Below, piece by piece: positions 7,237 through 16,495 of a DNA stretch of 64,000 nt. The position numbers were made by a program, and so were the translations under genes. The notes under the pieces were generated by a model. That model was not told the DNA's origin, searched no databases, and was given only the letters and a program-made list of their open reading frames with translations. Origin of the DNA: an uncultured Collinsella sp. Lineage in GTDB: Bacteria; Actinomycetota; Coriobacteriia; Coriobacteriales; Coriobacteriaceae. The DNA lies in the NCBI GenBank assembly GCA_937995345.1, contig CALKKS010000028.1, positions 44,098 to 108,097 of the forward strand. The letters run 5' to 3'. Each line of letters begins with the position of its first letter. Position 1 is the stretch's first letter.

Positions 7237-9117
7237 ATGCTCAATAATCACGAGGCCAATCTAACCGACGAAGAGGCTGCTGCCGAGGTTGCCCGTGTCG
7301 CGAAGATCTACCCCGTGGTGCGTCTGCTGTCGGCCGATCAGGTCAAGAGCGACCGCAACTGCCTGCTCGCCGGCGATCGGTGCCCTTGCCTGCGCCAGTC
7401 AAGTCTTGAGGCCATGGCAAGCTCCGATGAGATATCGGAGCGGCTGCTCAGCGACGGCGTTGAGTACCGTGCCCGTGTGCGCTCTTTGACGGTCGAGGGC
7501 GAGCCTCACGTTTTGCTGATGGTGCGCCCTATCGATGAACAAGAGGCCGCAGAAGAGGACCTTGTCTACACCGATGTGCTGACGAGCGTGCATAATCGCC
7601 GATATTACGAGGAAAAGCTTCGCAGTGCCCGCATGAACGCCGGCGTGGCGATGATCGACCTCGATGATTTTAGGGTCTTCAACGATACGTGCGGTCGTCA
7701 TGCCGGCGACCTTGCGCTCGGTGCTGTGGCGGCGGCCATTCGCGGCAGCATTCGCTCGACTGACGAGCTTGTGCGCCTTGGCTGCGACAAGTTCGTGGCC
7801 GTCATGCCCAATATCCCCTCCGATGACTTTGCGCGTCGCCTGCGCCATGTATCCGATGCCGTTCATGCCACGATCGTCCCGGGCCATGAGCGCGTCAGCT
7901 TGTCGGCGTGTGTGGGCGGCGTTCGCATTAACGGCGAGACGGTCGATGAGGGCGTAAGCCGCGCGGTTCAGCTTTTGAGCCACGCCAAGGCAAAGCCCGG
8001 TACGGTCGTGACCGACAACGACGCAATCGCGACTTTCCAAAGCCAAAAGCCCTCGATCCTTATTGTCGATGACTCCGAGATGAACCGTGTCATCCTCAAC
8101 GAGATGCTCAAGGACGAGTATCACGTCCTGGAGGCTGACAACGGCCGCGCGGCGCTCGATATGGTCGACCGTTATGGTGATGAGCTGTCGCTTGTGCTGC
8201 TCGATATTGTCATGCCGGGCATGAGCGGCTTTGAGGTACTGGCCGACCTGTCGCACCGGTCTGTCGCCGATAACCTGCCCGTCATCATGATCTCGAGTGA
8301 AGATTCCGACGACGTGGTGCTGCGCGCCTACGAGCTGGGTGCATCGGATTACATCAACCGTCCGTTTAATGCGCGCGTCGTGCGCCGCCGCGTGAGTAAC
8401 ACCATCCGCCTGTATGCCAAGCAGCGTCGTCTGACGAGTCTGCTGTCTCAGCAGTACAACGAGCGCGTCAAGAACAGCCGCATGCTGATCGATATCATGG
8501 CCGGCGTCATGGAGCTCCGCAACGGCGAGAGCGGCCTGCACGTCACGCATATCGAAAAGCTGACCGAGCTGCTGTTGGGCTGCCTGGTGCATCGCAGCGA
8601 CAAGTTCCCGCTCGACAACGAACAGCGCTCCACGATCGCTATGGCCTCGGCGCTGCACGATATCGGCAAGATGTCGATCGACGACGCGATCCTCAACAAG
8701 CCCGGACGCCTGACGTCCGAGGAGTTCGAGATTATGAAGACCCACACCACCCTCGGCGCAGATATGCTGCTTGAGTTGGGCCGTCAGCATGCCGGCAATT
8801 CCTTGTTGGAGTACGCATACCAGATCGCGCGCTGGCACCACGAGCGTTGGGACGGCAAGGGCTATCCCGACGGCCTTAAGGGCGACGACATTCCCATTGC
8901 CGCGCAGGTGGTCTCGGTGGCCGACGTATACGATGCGCTCACGAGCGTGCGCGTGTACAAGGATGCCATCCCGCACCAGGAAGCGATTCAGATGATTCTG
9001 GACGGCAAGTGCGGTGAGTTTAACCCGCTACTGCTCGACTGCCTGCTCGAGGTGCAGGATCGTATTGCCCAAACGCTGGCACGCCCTGCCGACGTCGTCG
9101 CGTTTCCCACGATTTAG
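7237..9117 (+). CDS. GGDEF-like / receiver / HD-GYP signalling protein
   Basis: A 626-residue cytosolic protein. After a short N-terminal region (1-110) comes a GGDEF-like domain (~113-260) whose active-site loop reads GCDKF in place of GGDEF, so cyclase activity is doubtful. A receiver domain follows (~273-390) with the acidic DD pair at ~277-278 and the phosphoacceptor Asp in LLDIVMPG at ~322. The HD-GYP domain (~425-620) has intact ALHDIGK (~471) and HHERWDGKGYPDG (~535-546), consistent with cyclic-di-GMP hydrolysis. The order GGDEF-REC-HD-GYP is unusual. An Hpt protein gene lies 23 bp downstream, so phosphotransfer to this receiver is likely; no histidine kinase gene is nearby. Confidence 0.9.
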   Translation: MLNNHEANLTDEEAAAEVARVAKIYPVVRLLSADQVKSDRNCLLAGDRCPCLRQSSLEAMASSDEISERLLSDGVEYRARVRSLTVEGEPHVLLMVRPIDEQEAAEEDLVYTDVLTSVHNRRYYEEKLRSARMNAGVAMIDLDDFRVFNDTCGRHAGDLALGAVAAAIRGSIRSTDELVRLGCDKFVAVMPNIPSDDFARRLRHVSDAVHATIVPGHERVSLSACVGGVRINGETVDEGVSRAVQLLSHAKAKPGTVVTDNDAIATFQSQKPSILIVDDSEMNRVILNEMLKDEYHVLEADNGRAALDMVDRYGDELSLVLLDIVMPGMSGFEVLADLSHRSVADNLPVIMISSEDSDDVVLRAYELGASDYINRPFNARVVRRRVSNTIRLYAKQRRLTSLLSQQYNERVKNSRMLIDIMAGVMELRNGESGLHVTHIEKLTELLLGCLVHRSDKFPLDNEQRSTIAMASALHDIGKMSIDDAILNKPGRLTSEEFEIMKTHTTLGADMLLELGRQHAGNSLLEYAYQIARWHHERWDGKGYPDGLKGDDIPIAAQVVSVADVYDALTSVRVYKDAIPHQEAIQMILDGKCGEFNPLLLDCLLEVQDRIAQTLARPADVVAFPTI

Positions 9118-9140
9118 TTTGATCGAAGGAGTTTCATTCC

Positions 9141-9497
9141 ATGATTTCCATGCGTGAAGCGTATGAGAAGATCGGCGCCGATTACGATGGCGCATCCGTT
9201 CGGCTGATGGGCGAGGAGATGCTCGCCCGCTTTGCCCTTAAGTTCCTGGATGACGAGAGCATGGACAAGTTCGAGGCCGCTATGGCGGCAGGAGACGCCG
9301 AGAGTGCGTTTATGGCCGTGCATACGCTCAAGGGCGTGAGCCAGAACCTGGGGTTCGACAATCTGTACGAGCCGGCGGTTGTGGTGACCGAGGCGTTGCG
9401 CGATGCCGATACTGTTGACGGCGCTCGTGATGGGATACATGCGCTACGGCAGCAGTATGCGGCAACGATGTCGGCCCTGCGCGAGGCAGCTGAATAA
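9141..9497 (+). CDS. Hpt (histidine phosphotransfer) domain protein
   Basis: A stand-alone phosphotransfer protein of 118 residues. The signature AFMAVHTLKGVSQNLG places the phosphoacceptor His at residue 61, within a four-helix bundle of usual length. It starts 23 bp after the stop of the REC/HD-GYP gene behind AAGGAG, so the two are almost certainly co-transcribed. The natural inference is a phosphorelay in which an unlinked kinase passes phosphate through this protein to, or drains it from, the receiver domain of its neighbour. Confidence 0.9.
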   Translation: MISMREAYEKIGADYDGASVRLMGEEMLARFALKFLDDESMDKFEAAMAAGDAESAFMAVHTLKGVSQNLGFDNLYEPAVVVTEALRDADTVDGARDGIHALRQQYAATMSALREAAE

Positions 9498-9523
9498 GAG
9501 CTTGCGAGCCTTGATGACTATGA

Positions 9524-9583
9524 GAGTGGATAATCTCCCGTTTTTGGCCCTGTGGCGGCCTCAAAGTGGGAAATTATCCACTC
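9524..9583. repeat. large intergenic hairpin after the Hpt gene
   Basis: GAGTGGATAATCTCCC (9524-9539) pairs with GGGAAATTATCCACTC (9568-9583), one mismatch in 16; the loop holds a GGCC...GGCC pair. A further TTCACTCTC at ~9604-9612 could pair with the left flank instead. No poly-T follows, so it is more like a repeat than a terminator. Confidence 0.6.
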
Positions 9584-9698
9584 GTTCGGTAAGTGTCCAA
9601 AAATTCACTCTCGCGCACTGGCGGGGCTTTCCGCATGCAATCCATATCGTTGTTCGATAAACTATTCAGATAACGATAGATTCGATGAGGGTGAGTGT

Positions 9699-10259
9699 AT
9701 GTCCAACAGCGTTCAGCGTATGGCCAAGGCGGGCGAGACTGTAAGGAAGCTTGGCTTTTGCATGGCGGTCGTTTTTGCGGGAATGCTCATCGCTTTTGCC
9801 GCGTTGGTTGTTTACGTGATCTGGTATGCGGTTGCAAACGTTGTTTCTGTCGATTCTTTCGGTGTCGTGACGCTTCTCGATGGCGGGAGCATCGTTATCC
9901 CAAGCGGGCTGTGCATGGCGCTTGTCATGGGTATTTCGCTTGTCGTTTTGTGCGGAATCAGCCGTGACATTTCGCGGGGCGTATCGCCCTTTACCAGGGC
10001 GCATGTGCGGCTTATCCGTGTTCTCGCGCTTGCCTTTGCTGTTAACGCCGCGGTTTCGCTTGTTGGTGCCTATGGATCGGTCAATCTTACCATTGGTGGG
10101 CTGGAGCTTTGCGTCGTGCCTCATTCCTTCGTTATCGCGATTTGCCAGGGCGTTGCCTTTGACGCGGGGTCGCTTATCGGCGCGGCCGTCTGTTTGTTTG
10201 TCTCGGTGATCTGGAGCTATGCCTCGCTGCTCCAGGAGCAGTCTGACGAGCTTGTGTAG
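9699..10259 (+). CDS. DUF2975 membrane protein
   Basis: A 186-residue integral membrane protein with about four hydrophobic segments (roughly 18-45, 65-90, 110-130, 155-178), as in DUF2975. Members are nearly always paired with a small XRE-type regulator, as here (gene starts 8 bp downstream). I chose the ATG at 9699, preceded by GAGGGTGAG, and rejected upstream codons that would add ~49 non-conserved residues. Function is unknown; the pairing suggests that the membrane protein modulates or is controlled by the regulator. Confidence 0.8.
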   Translation: MSNSVQRMAKAGETVRKLGFCMAVVFAGMLIAFAALVVYVIWYAVANVVSVDSFGVVTLLDGGSIVIPSGLCMALVMGISLVVLCGISRDISRGVSPFTRAHVRLIRVLALAFAVNAAVSLVGAYGSVNLTIGGLELCVVPHSFVIAICQGVAFDAGSLIGAAVCLFVSVIWSYASLLQEQSDELV

Positions 10260-10267
10260 GAGGAAAC

Positions 10268-10597
10268 ATGAGCTATCTCATCATCGAGCTTGAGACGCAG
10301 CTGCTTAAGACCGGAAAGACCAGTGCTGATCTGATCCGGGCGACGGGGCATACTCCGGCTAATATTTCAAAGCTAAGAAACGGAAAAATAAAAGCTATTC
10401 GCCTTAAGACGCTTCTTGAAATCTGTGATGAGCTTGATTGTCAACCGGGAGATATTATTCAGCGCGTGAGCGAGAAAGAGCTCGAGGAACTTATTGTCGA
10501 ACGCGCAAAAAATGTCGTGAGGCAGATGCGGGATGGCGGAGGCAACGAGGCGTCACTTCCGACATCAGTCTTCGCTGTCGATTTGAGCGATGAGTAG
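10268..10597 (+). CDS. small XRE/Cro-type helix-turn-helix regulator
   Basis: A 109-residue DNA-binding protein. The helix-turn-helix spans roughly residues 14-60, with the recognition helix near ANISKLRNGKIKAIRL and the typical end LLEICDELDCQPGDII. It begins 8 bp after the DUF2975 stop with GGAGG ribosome site, forming the usual two-gene unit. Likely targets are its own operon or the ABC exporter that follows after 145 bp. Confidence 0.88.
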   Translation: MSYLIIELETQLLKTGKTSADLIRATGHTPANISKLRNGKIKAIRLKTLLEICDELDCQPGDIIQRVSEKELEELIVERAKNVVRQMRDGGGNEASLPTSVFAVDLSDE

Positions 10598-10675
10598 CAT
10601 ATAGCGAGCAGCCAAAACGAAATATCAGTGCGAAGGGGCCTGTGTCTAACACGGGCTCTATCTTTTGAGATTATC

Positions 10676-10708
10676 TTGACAAATATAAGTTATCGTCAAA
10701 CAATAACT
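10676..10708 (+). promoter_or_regulatory. TTGACA element and palindrome before the ABC exporter
   Basis: A consensus -35 hexamer TTGACA lies at 10676-10681. An inverted repeat AGTTAT (10688-10693), 9-bp spacer, ATAACT (10703-10708) covers the place where a -10 box would lie, an arrangement typical of repressor control. The -10 match itself is poor. The AT-rich stretch continues to the ATG at 10743 behind AAAGGGGG. Confidence 0.5.
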
Positions 10709-10742
10709 AAAAGTAAATACGATAAGAGAAAGGGGGAACGAT

Positions 10743-11468
10743 ATGAGCGCACCAGCGGTAAAGCTATCAAAGGTGTCAAAGCGCTATGGAAAACGGCGTG
10801 TGTTGCATGACGTTTCCTTCGAGGTACATCAGTCTGAGCTTTGCGCCCTTGTTGGTGCAAACGGGGCGGGCAAAAGCACGCTTATTAAAATAGTGCTGGG
10901 CCTCTGTGAGCCATCGTCGGGGAGCGTGGAGCTCTTTGGAGGCAAGTCGAAAAAAGAGCTGAGCCTGATGCGGACGCGTGTCGGCTATGTGCCAGATTCC
11001 AGCGGAGCATACCAATCCCTCAGTGCGGCTGAGAATCTTCGGATCCGATGTGCGGAATGGGGGCTTGATGAGAATTGTGAGATTCCTCGCGTTTTGAGCC
11101 TAGTTGGACTGGATGCCGATGAGAAAAAGAGCGTGAGCAGTTTTTCTCTGGGAATGAAACGGCGACTGGATATAGCTACGGCTTTGTTGGGTGACACCGA
11201 CGTACTAATTTTCGATGAGCCGGCAAATGGATTGGATCCGTTGGGCATCGAGAGTACATGGGCCCTTATCGGTCGATTGAATCGAGAGCAGGGTAAGACC
11301 ATGCTCATCTCTAGTCATGATTTGGATGAGTTGGCATCGGTTGCAACAAGCTGCCTGTTTATTCATGACGGCGAACTGATAAAAAAGGAATCGATGGACG
11401 TCATAAGGGATGAGGCGTCGTCCCTAAAAGAGTATTACAGGCGCTTGATGAAGGTGGTCTCGCTATGA
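10743..11468 (+). CDS. ABC transporter ATP-binding protein
   Basis: The nucleotide-binding subunit (241 aa) of an ABC-2-type exporter. Walker A GANGAGKST is at ~38-46, the signature appears as SSFSLGMKRRLD near residue 138, Walker B is LIFDEPANGLDP at ~157-168, and the switch His is in SSHD. This is the branch used for bacteriocin immunity, antibiotic efflux and Nat-type export. It overlaps the next permease gene by 4 bp (ATGA), so the three genes 10743-13091 form one operon. The DNA is more AT-rich than the surroundings, suggesting horizontal gain. Confidence 0.92.
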   Translation: MSAPAVKLSKVSKRYGKRRVLHDVSFEVHQSELCALVGANGAGKSTLIKIVLGLCEPSSGSVELFGGKSKKELSLMRTRVGYVPDSSGAYQSLSAAENLRIRCAEWGLDENCEIPRVLSLVGLDADEKKSVSSFSLGMKRRLDIATALLGDTDVLIFDEPANGLDPLGIESTWALIGRLNREQGKTMLISSHDLDELASVATSCLFIHDGELIKKESMDVIRDEASSLKEYYRRLMKVVSL

Positions 11469-12289
11469 AGCGGGCGATTCATCCCATAAAGGCAGATATG
11501 ATGCGTTTGCACAGGATATTTCCGGCGACGTTTGGTCTTGCGCTTATGCTGGCGTTCGGCCTTCTCTTCGGCATCTTTCTAAAAAACGGAACAACGTTGC
11601 TCGCCTGTGGCAATAGCGTTTTTGGGGAGGATATTGGCTTCTGCTGGAATGTAATCGATCCTTCTGCACCCGATGAGTCCCTTGTGCGTAGTGCCTTTGC
11701 CGGCACATCTTTGTTTGTGCCGCTCATCGTTTGCCTGGTAATTCTACAGGAACGTGGCTATGAAGAGGGCTGCCGAATTTCTTTGGCAAGAGGTCTCAAC
11801 AGCTTTTATGGGGCTCTAGCCCATGCATTTTCGTCTGCTTTAATAATTGGCGCAGTATATAGTGCGCTTTGCCTTCTTCTTTTTGCCATAGCCGTAACAC
11901 GTGGAGGGCAAAACTACGTGCATGGCATGCTGGCTGCATTTTTGCCTGCAATGATAGTCAACGCCGTATTGGTGATATCGGTTGCGCTGGAGACGGTGAC
12001 CATCTATCGGATTACGGGCAGCGCTGTATTGAGCGGGGCCGTGGTGATAGTTGGATTTGTCATGAGCTTGACGCTCTACGGAACTTACCTTCAGACGCCC
12101 ATACCGTCCTTGCGATGGATCTTCTTTCTTCCGGGGCCGTACCTTGGAGTTGGATGTGCCCTTGGGTATAGCGATATGGGGCAGCTGACGCTTCTGGGAT
12201 ATGGCGCGGCAGCCAGCTGTCTATCGGTATTGATTTACGCTCTCGTGAGCTTTCGTGCTGGGGGTGTGGTCAATGGCTCGTCAGACTAG
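11465..12289 (+). CDS. ABC-2-type permease subunit 1
   Basis: A 274-residue membrane protein with about six hydrophobic segments (near 20-38, 78-95, 120-145, 155-180, 190-210, 240-262). It overlaps both neighbours (ATGA with the ATP-binding gene; 17 bp with the second permease) and must be one half of the membrane channel served by the ATPase. No substrate is indicated. The family is too divergent to name beyond ABC exporter membrane subunit. Confidence 0.75.
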   Translation: MKRAIHPIKADMMRLHRIFPATFGLALMLAFGLLFGIFLKNGTTLLACGNSVFGEDIGFCWNVIDPSAPDESLVRSAFAGTSLFVPLIVCLVILQERGYEEGCRISLARGLNSFYGALAHAFSSALIIGAVYSALCLLLFAIAVTRGGQNYVHGMLAAFLPAMIVNAVLVISVALETVTIYRITGSAVLSGAVVIVGFVMSLTLYGTYLQTPIPSLRWIFFLPGPYLGVGCALGYSDMGQLTLLGYGAAASCLSVLIYALVSFRAGGVVNGSSD

Positions 12290-13091
12290 AAGATTCCTTC
12301 AGTCAGAATTGAAGCATGTGAGCAAATGGACGTACGCCTTAATCCTGGTAATTTATGCGTGCATGGTGGTATTGCAGATTAATTCTTTCCCGATGTGGTT
12401 CTGTAGCCTCCGTGAGAACAGTTTCTTGGGCTTTTTCCCAGACCCGACGCTTCGGCTATCGGCGGAGGATGTCCTTCTATTTGGTAATGCAGAGGTTTTT
12501 CGCGGTCTGCTGTTCAACGTAGCCCCGTTGGCTCATGCATTGTTCTTTCCGTTCATCGCAGCTTGCATTGTGCCGCGTTTTGTCAGTTCGAGCTTTGCAG
12601 AGGAACCGTGGGGGCTGTCGGAGGCTCGGGGAGGGAAGCGGGCGTGCGCTACTGTTGCACGAGCGATACTGTCTTCACTTGCCCTTTTGGGCGCTTTTGT
12701 CCTGTCGAGCGTCGTTTTGTACTGCCTTAACTGCGCAATCGTTTTAGATGCTCAACAGCATCTCAACCTGCATGTATTTTGCTATCGACTTGTTCTTGCA
12801 GCTGTTGCCTGCCTTGCATACGTGGTCTCTTGCGTGATCGTTGTTTCCTACTTTGGATCCGGCTTCGGTCCGATTGGCATGCTGTTGCTTGTCAACGTCG
12901 TAGCGATCTACATACAGGTCGGGGTCAATTCCATGCTTCCGCTTCCGTCTTCGATGCTCATGTGGATTTGCGGCGTGACCCCGTTGGAGGATAGTCAATG
13001 CACTTCGATTTTAATTGACTGTCTCATAAACGTAGCAAGCGTTTTTGCCATTTGCTTTACCGTCGACCGATTGCGGTCGAGATTTCTTTGA
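12273..13091 (+). CDS. ABC-2-type permease subunit 2
   Basis: A 272-residue membrane protein with about six hydrophobic segments and the start MARQTRRFLQSELKH. I take the ATG at 12273 behind GGGGGTG; it lies inside the end of the previous permease gene. Together with its partner and the ATPase it completes an exporter that probably handles a peptide or small toxic compound. The operon ends in a strong hairpin at 13131-13168. Confidence 0.75.
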   Translation: MARQTRRFLQSELKHVSKWTYALILVIYACMVVLQINSFPMWFCSLRENSFLGFFPDPTLRLSAEDVLLFGNAEVFRGLLFNVAPLAHALFFPFIAACIVPRFVSSSFAEEPWGLSEARGGKRACATVARAILSSLALLGAFVLSSVVLYCLNCAIVLDAQQHLNLHVFCYRLVLAAVACLAYVVSCVIVVSYFGSGFGPIGMLLLVNVVAIYIQVGVNSMLPLPSSMLMWICGVTPLEDSQCTSILIDCLINVASVFAICFTVDRLRSRFL

Positions 13092-13130
13092 TTGTTTGTG
13101 AGGGATAAACATACCGAGCATATCAAATAC

Positions 13131-13168
13131 AGGGGGGGGCGGGCACCGTGGCTGGTGTCCGCCCCCCT
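13131..13168. terminator. bidirectional terminator between convergent operons
   Basis: GGGGGGCGGGCACC pairs with GGTGTCCGCCCCCC around TGGCT. It lies between the end of the ABC exporter (plus) and the end of the glutamine amidotransferase gene (minus). The stem is very GC-rich, but neither side has a long T-run. Confidence 0.65.
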
Positions 13169-13202
13169 GGCTTAGGAGGCTTTAACTTGTGTGGCTTGCG
13201 AG

Positions 13203-14012
13203 CTAACGGGCCTGCTTAACCTTAGCCGCTGCCTCGACAAACGACTTCCACAGGTTAAAGTCGGTCTCGAGCGTCTTCCACGTGTACTCGGGATGCCATT
13301 GCACGCCCAAGCAGAATGGCTGGCCTTCGACCTCGATGCACTCGGGCACGCCGTCGGTTGCCTTGGCGACCAAACGCGTGCTCTTACCCAGACGATCGAC
13401 GCAGCAGTGGTGTGCGGAGTTGGTTTGGATCAGCTTGTGTCCGCCAACCGCGCGGTCGAGCAGCGAGCCCGGCACGACCTCGACGGGATGCACGGGGTCG
13501 TTGAGCACGTGGGTATGGCGCCACTGCGTGCGGCCCTCGCGAGCGCCCAGGCTCGGCACGTCCATGCACAGGGTGCCGCCAGTGGCGACGTTGAGCAACT
13601 GCGTGCCGCGGCAGGTGGTAAAGAGCGGCTTTTTGGCGCGGAGCACCTCGCCGACCAGCTTAAACTCAAAGCTATCGCGGATCTCGCAGCAGAGGGTGGG
13701 GTCGTAGGGTCTATCATCGCCCCAGCGCTTGGGGTTGACGTCCGGGCCGCCGGGAATAGCGATACCGTCGGCGATATCGACGTAATGGCGGATGACCTCA
13801 ATGTCCTCGGTGATGGACATCTGCAGCGGCAGGCCGCCGGCGGCAAGGATGGCATCGACAAAGACACTTGCGATTTCCTCGTTGGGGGAGAGCGTCTCGC
13901 TTAAAAACGGCTTCGCCTCTTCCCAGCGCGGCGCGACGAGGATAAGCGGGCGGTCGGCGGGATCGACGTCGACGTGTGGGGTGTATGACGATGAAGTGCG
14001 AGTTCCGATCAT
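13203..14012 (-). CDS. class I glutamine amidotransferase, gamma-glutamyl-GABA hydrolase type (peptidase C26)
   Basis: A cytosolic hydrolase of the PuuD/C26 group, which cleaves gamma-glutamyl amides. The nucleophile Cys is in FTTCRGTQLLN at residue ~134, with the partner His-Glu in GVQWHPE at ~240-242; PGGPDVNP at ~87-94 is the family oxyanion motif. I chose the ATG at 14012; an upstream frame to 14060 lacks conservation. The gene starts 55 bp after the ATP-binding gene of a polar amino acid importer on the same strand. The context suggests that imported glutamine/glutamate or gamma-glutamyl compounds are its substrates, rather than putrescine breakdown, since no other puu genes are present. 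Confidence 0.85.
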   Translation of the reverse strand: MIGTRTSSSYTPHVDVDPADRPLILVAPRWEEAKPFLSETLSPNEEIASVFVDAILAAGGLPLQMSITEDIEVIRHYVDIADGIAIPGGPDVNPKRWGDDRPYDPTLCCEIRDSFEFKLVGEVLRAKKPLFTTCRGTQLLNVATGGTLCMDVPSLGAREGRTQWRHTHVLNDPVHPVEVVPGSLLDRAVGGHKLIQTNSAHHCCVDRLGKSTRLVAKATDGVPECIEVEGQPFCLGVQWHPEYTWKTLETDFNLWKSFVEAAAKVKQAR

Positions 14013-14066
14013 AGGTGCTGCTTTCGAGTTTGGATGGTCATGGCAAGCGGGCGAGCGCACGGCTGG

Positions 14067-14831
<765 letters not shown>

Positions 14832-14867
14832 AATGCTCGGCTCCTTATTCCTAGAAATCGTAAATCG

Positions 14868-15701
14868 TTAGCGGATGATGGTCGCGCCGGTCTTGTGCGA
14901 AACGTAGACGGCGGCCTTGTTAATCGCGACATTGATGAGGATGTAGATGACCGCGATCACCAGGTAGACCGACACGAGGGCGTCGTAGTTGGTGATAAGC
15001 ACGCGGGCGTTTTGCATCAGGTCGGGGTAGCTCACCACGTAGGCGACGGTGGTGTCCTTGACCACGACTACGAGCTGCGAGATCAGCGACGGGATGATAA
15101 ACCGAATCGCCTGGGGCAGCACGATTTTAAAGGTGATTTTGGCCTTGGAGAGGCCGAGCGCCTGGGCTGCCTCGACCTGGCCGCGCGGTACGGCGTTGAC
15201 GCCGGCGCGGAAGATCTCGGCCAGTACGCCGGCTGCAGCGAGCGCGACGGGAAGCGTGAGCATCCAAAACGACGGCAGTGCGATCTTGTACTGCGGCAGC
15301 ACCAAAAAGAAGAAGTAGATGAACAGAAGGCTCGGCACGCCGCGGAAGAAATCGGTGAGTACGCGGCAGGCCAGCTGCAGCGGCTTGATGTCGCTGGTAC
15401 GGCCGAGCATGAGGGCTAAGCCCAGAGCCAGTGCGATGGCGCCGGCGGTGAGCGCGACTTTAACGGTGCCCTCAAAACCGGCAAGCAGGAACTTCCAGGT
15501 GGTGAGGTGCGTAAAGAAGTACCAGTAATGGACCGAAAGCTGGCCGGTCACATAAAAGCGCTGCAGCACGAGGGCGACGAGTGCGGCCACGGCAACAAGC
15601 GAGATGGCGGTGCCGATGCGAATCTTGGCGCGCATCTTGGGGCCGGGAGCCTCGTAGAGCGCATCGCGCATGGTGAGCGCGGGAGAGGAATGCTTGCTCA
15701 T
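14868..15701 (-). CDS. polar amino acid ABC transporter permease (second)
   Basis: A 277-residue inner-membrane subunit. After ~35 cytosolic residues there is a TM near 40-58, then the conserved HisM/GlnP-type core with the EAA loop (FRAGVNAVPRGQVEAAQALG, about 166-185) that contacts the ATPase. It overlaps the preceding permease gene by 4 bp (ATGA), showing tight coupling. Two different permeases imply a heterodimeric channel as in the GluABCD system. Confidence 0.92.
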   Translation of the reverse strand: MSKHSSPALTMRDALYEAPGPKMRAKIRIGTAISLVAVAALVALVLQRFYVTGQLSVHYWYFFTHLTTWKFLLAGFEGTVKVALTAGAIALALGLALMLGRTSDIKPLQLACRVLTDFFRGVPSLLFIYFFFLVLPQYKIALPSFWMLTLPVALAAAGVLAEIFRAGVNAVPRGQVEAAQALGLSKAKITFKIVLPQAIRFIIPSLISQLVVVVKDTTVAYVVSYPDLMQNARVLITNYDALVSVYLVIAVIYILINVAINKAAVYVSHKTGATIIR

Positions 15702-16357
15702 CGGAGGATCCTCACCTTCTTATCGATATAGTTGCCAATGTGGCTCACCACAAAGGCCGTGCCCAGGTAGCCGAGTGCCGAGATAAAGAACGCGGCGACG
15801 CCGCCGAGCGAGCGCGTGTTGATGTAGCTCACCACGCCGGTGAGCTCCTGCGGCTTAAGCGGCACCTGACTGCCGAGCGCGGTGGTGAGCATGACGGCGA
15901 TAAAGAGGTTGGTCATGGGCAGCACGCTCGAACGCAATGCCTGCGGAATCACGATTTTGGCGAGGATGCGGTTGAAGCTCATGCCGAGCGAGCGGGCGGC
16001 CTCGACCTGGCCGACGCCGACGGTGTTGATGCCGCTCATAAAGTTCTCGGAACCAAAGGCCGAGCCCAAGAGGACCGTGGCGACGATGACACAAGTACGG
16101 TAGGGCAGCACGATCTTGAGCGGCGGCAGCGCGTAGACGACGATGATGAGCAGCGCGATGCCGGGGATGTTACGGAAGACCTGGACATACAGGTCGCCAA
16201 AGACGCGCAGCGGCTTGAGCGGCGACACGCGCATCACGGTGACAGCGACGGCCAGCACCATGGCGATGGCAAACGACTCAAGCGTCATGCCCCAGGTTGC
16301 TAGCAGGGCGTCGATATAGTTCTGGCCATAGAGCGACCAGAGCTCGGAGAGACTCAT
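15698..16357 (-). CDS. polar amino acid ABC transporter permease (first)
   Basis: A 219-residue membrane subunit of the HisM/GlnP family with about five membrane segments and the EAA-type loop MSGINTVGVGQVEAARSLG (about 127-145). It is preceded by an intercistronic hairpin at 16382-16406 that separates it from the binding-protein gene, and it overlaps the second permease by 4 bp. Confidence 0.92.
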   Translation of the reverse strand: MSLSELWSLYGQNYIDALLATWGMTLESFAIAMVLAVAVTVMRVSPLKPLRVFGDLYVQVFRNIPGIALLIIVVYALPPLKIVLPYRTCVIVATVLLGSAFGSENFMSGINTVGVGQVEAARSLGMSFNRILAKIVIPQALRSSVLPMTNLFIAVMLTTALGSQVPLKPQELTGVVSYINTRSLGGVAAFFISALGYLGTAFVVSHIGNYIDKKVRILR

Positions 16358-16381
16358 GCGGACCTCCCGCCGATAAGGAAA

Positions 16382-16406
16382 GGGGCTCCCGTGTGTACGG
16401 AAGCCC
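16382..16406 (-). promoter_or_regulatory. intercistronic hairpin between binding-protein and permease genes
   Basis: On the minus strand GGGCTTCCG pairs with CGGGAGCCC around TACACA, followed by CTTTCC. Such hairpins after binding-protein genes usually stabilise the upstream message or partly terminate, giving more binding protein than permease. That role is inferred. Confidence 0.6.
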
Positions 16407-16495
16407 TGACAACTCAGTGAGGAAACAGTTTACCGCAATAAAGCGCATCATGCGTTTCCATATGGTTTCGTAGCGGCCGTTACTAGGTTCGCTGC

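Noticed and set aside
7399..8976. 525-codon minus-strand frame over the HD-GYP gene
   Set aside because: Fully antisense to a gene with intact receiver and HD-GYP motifs; no independent evidence.
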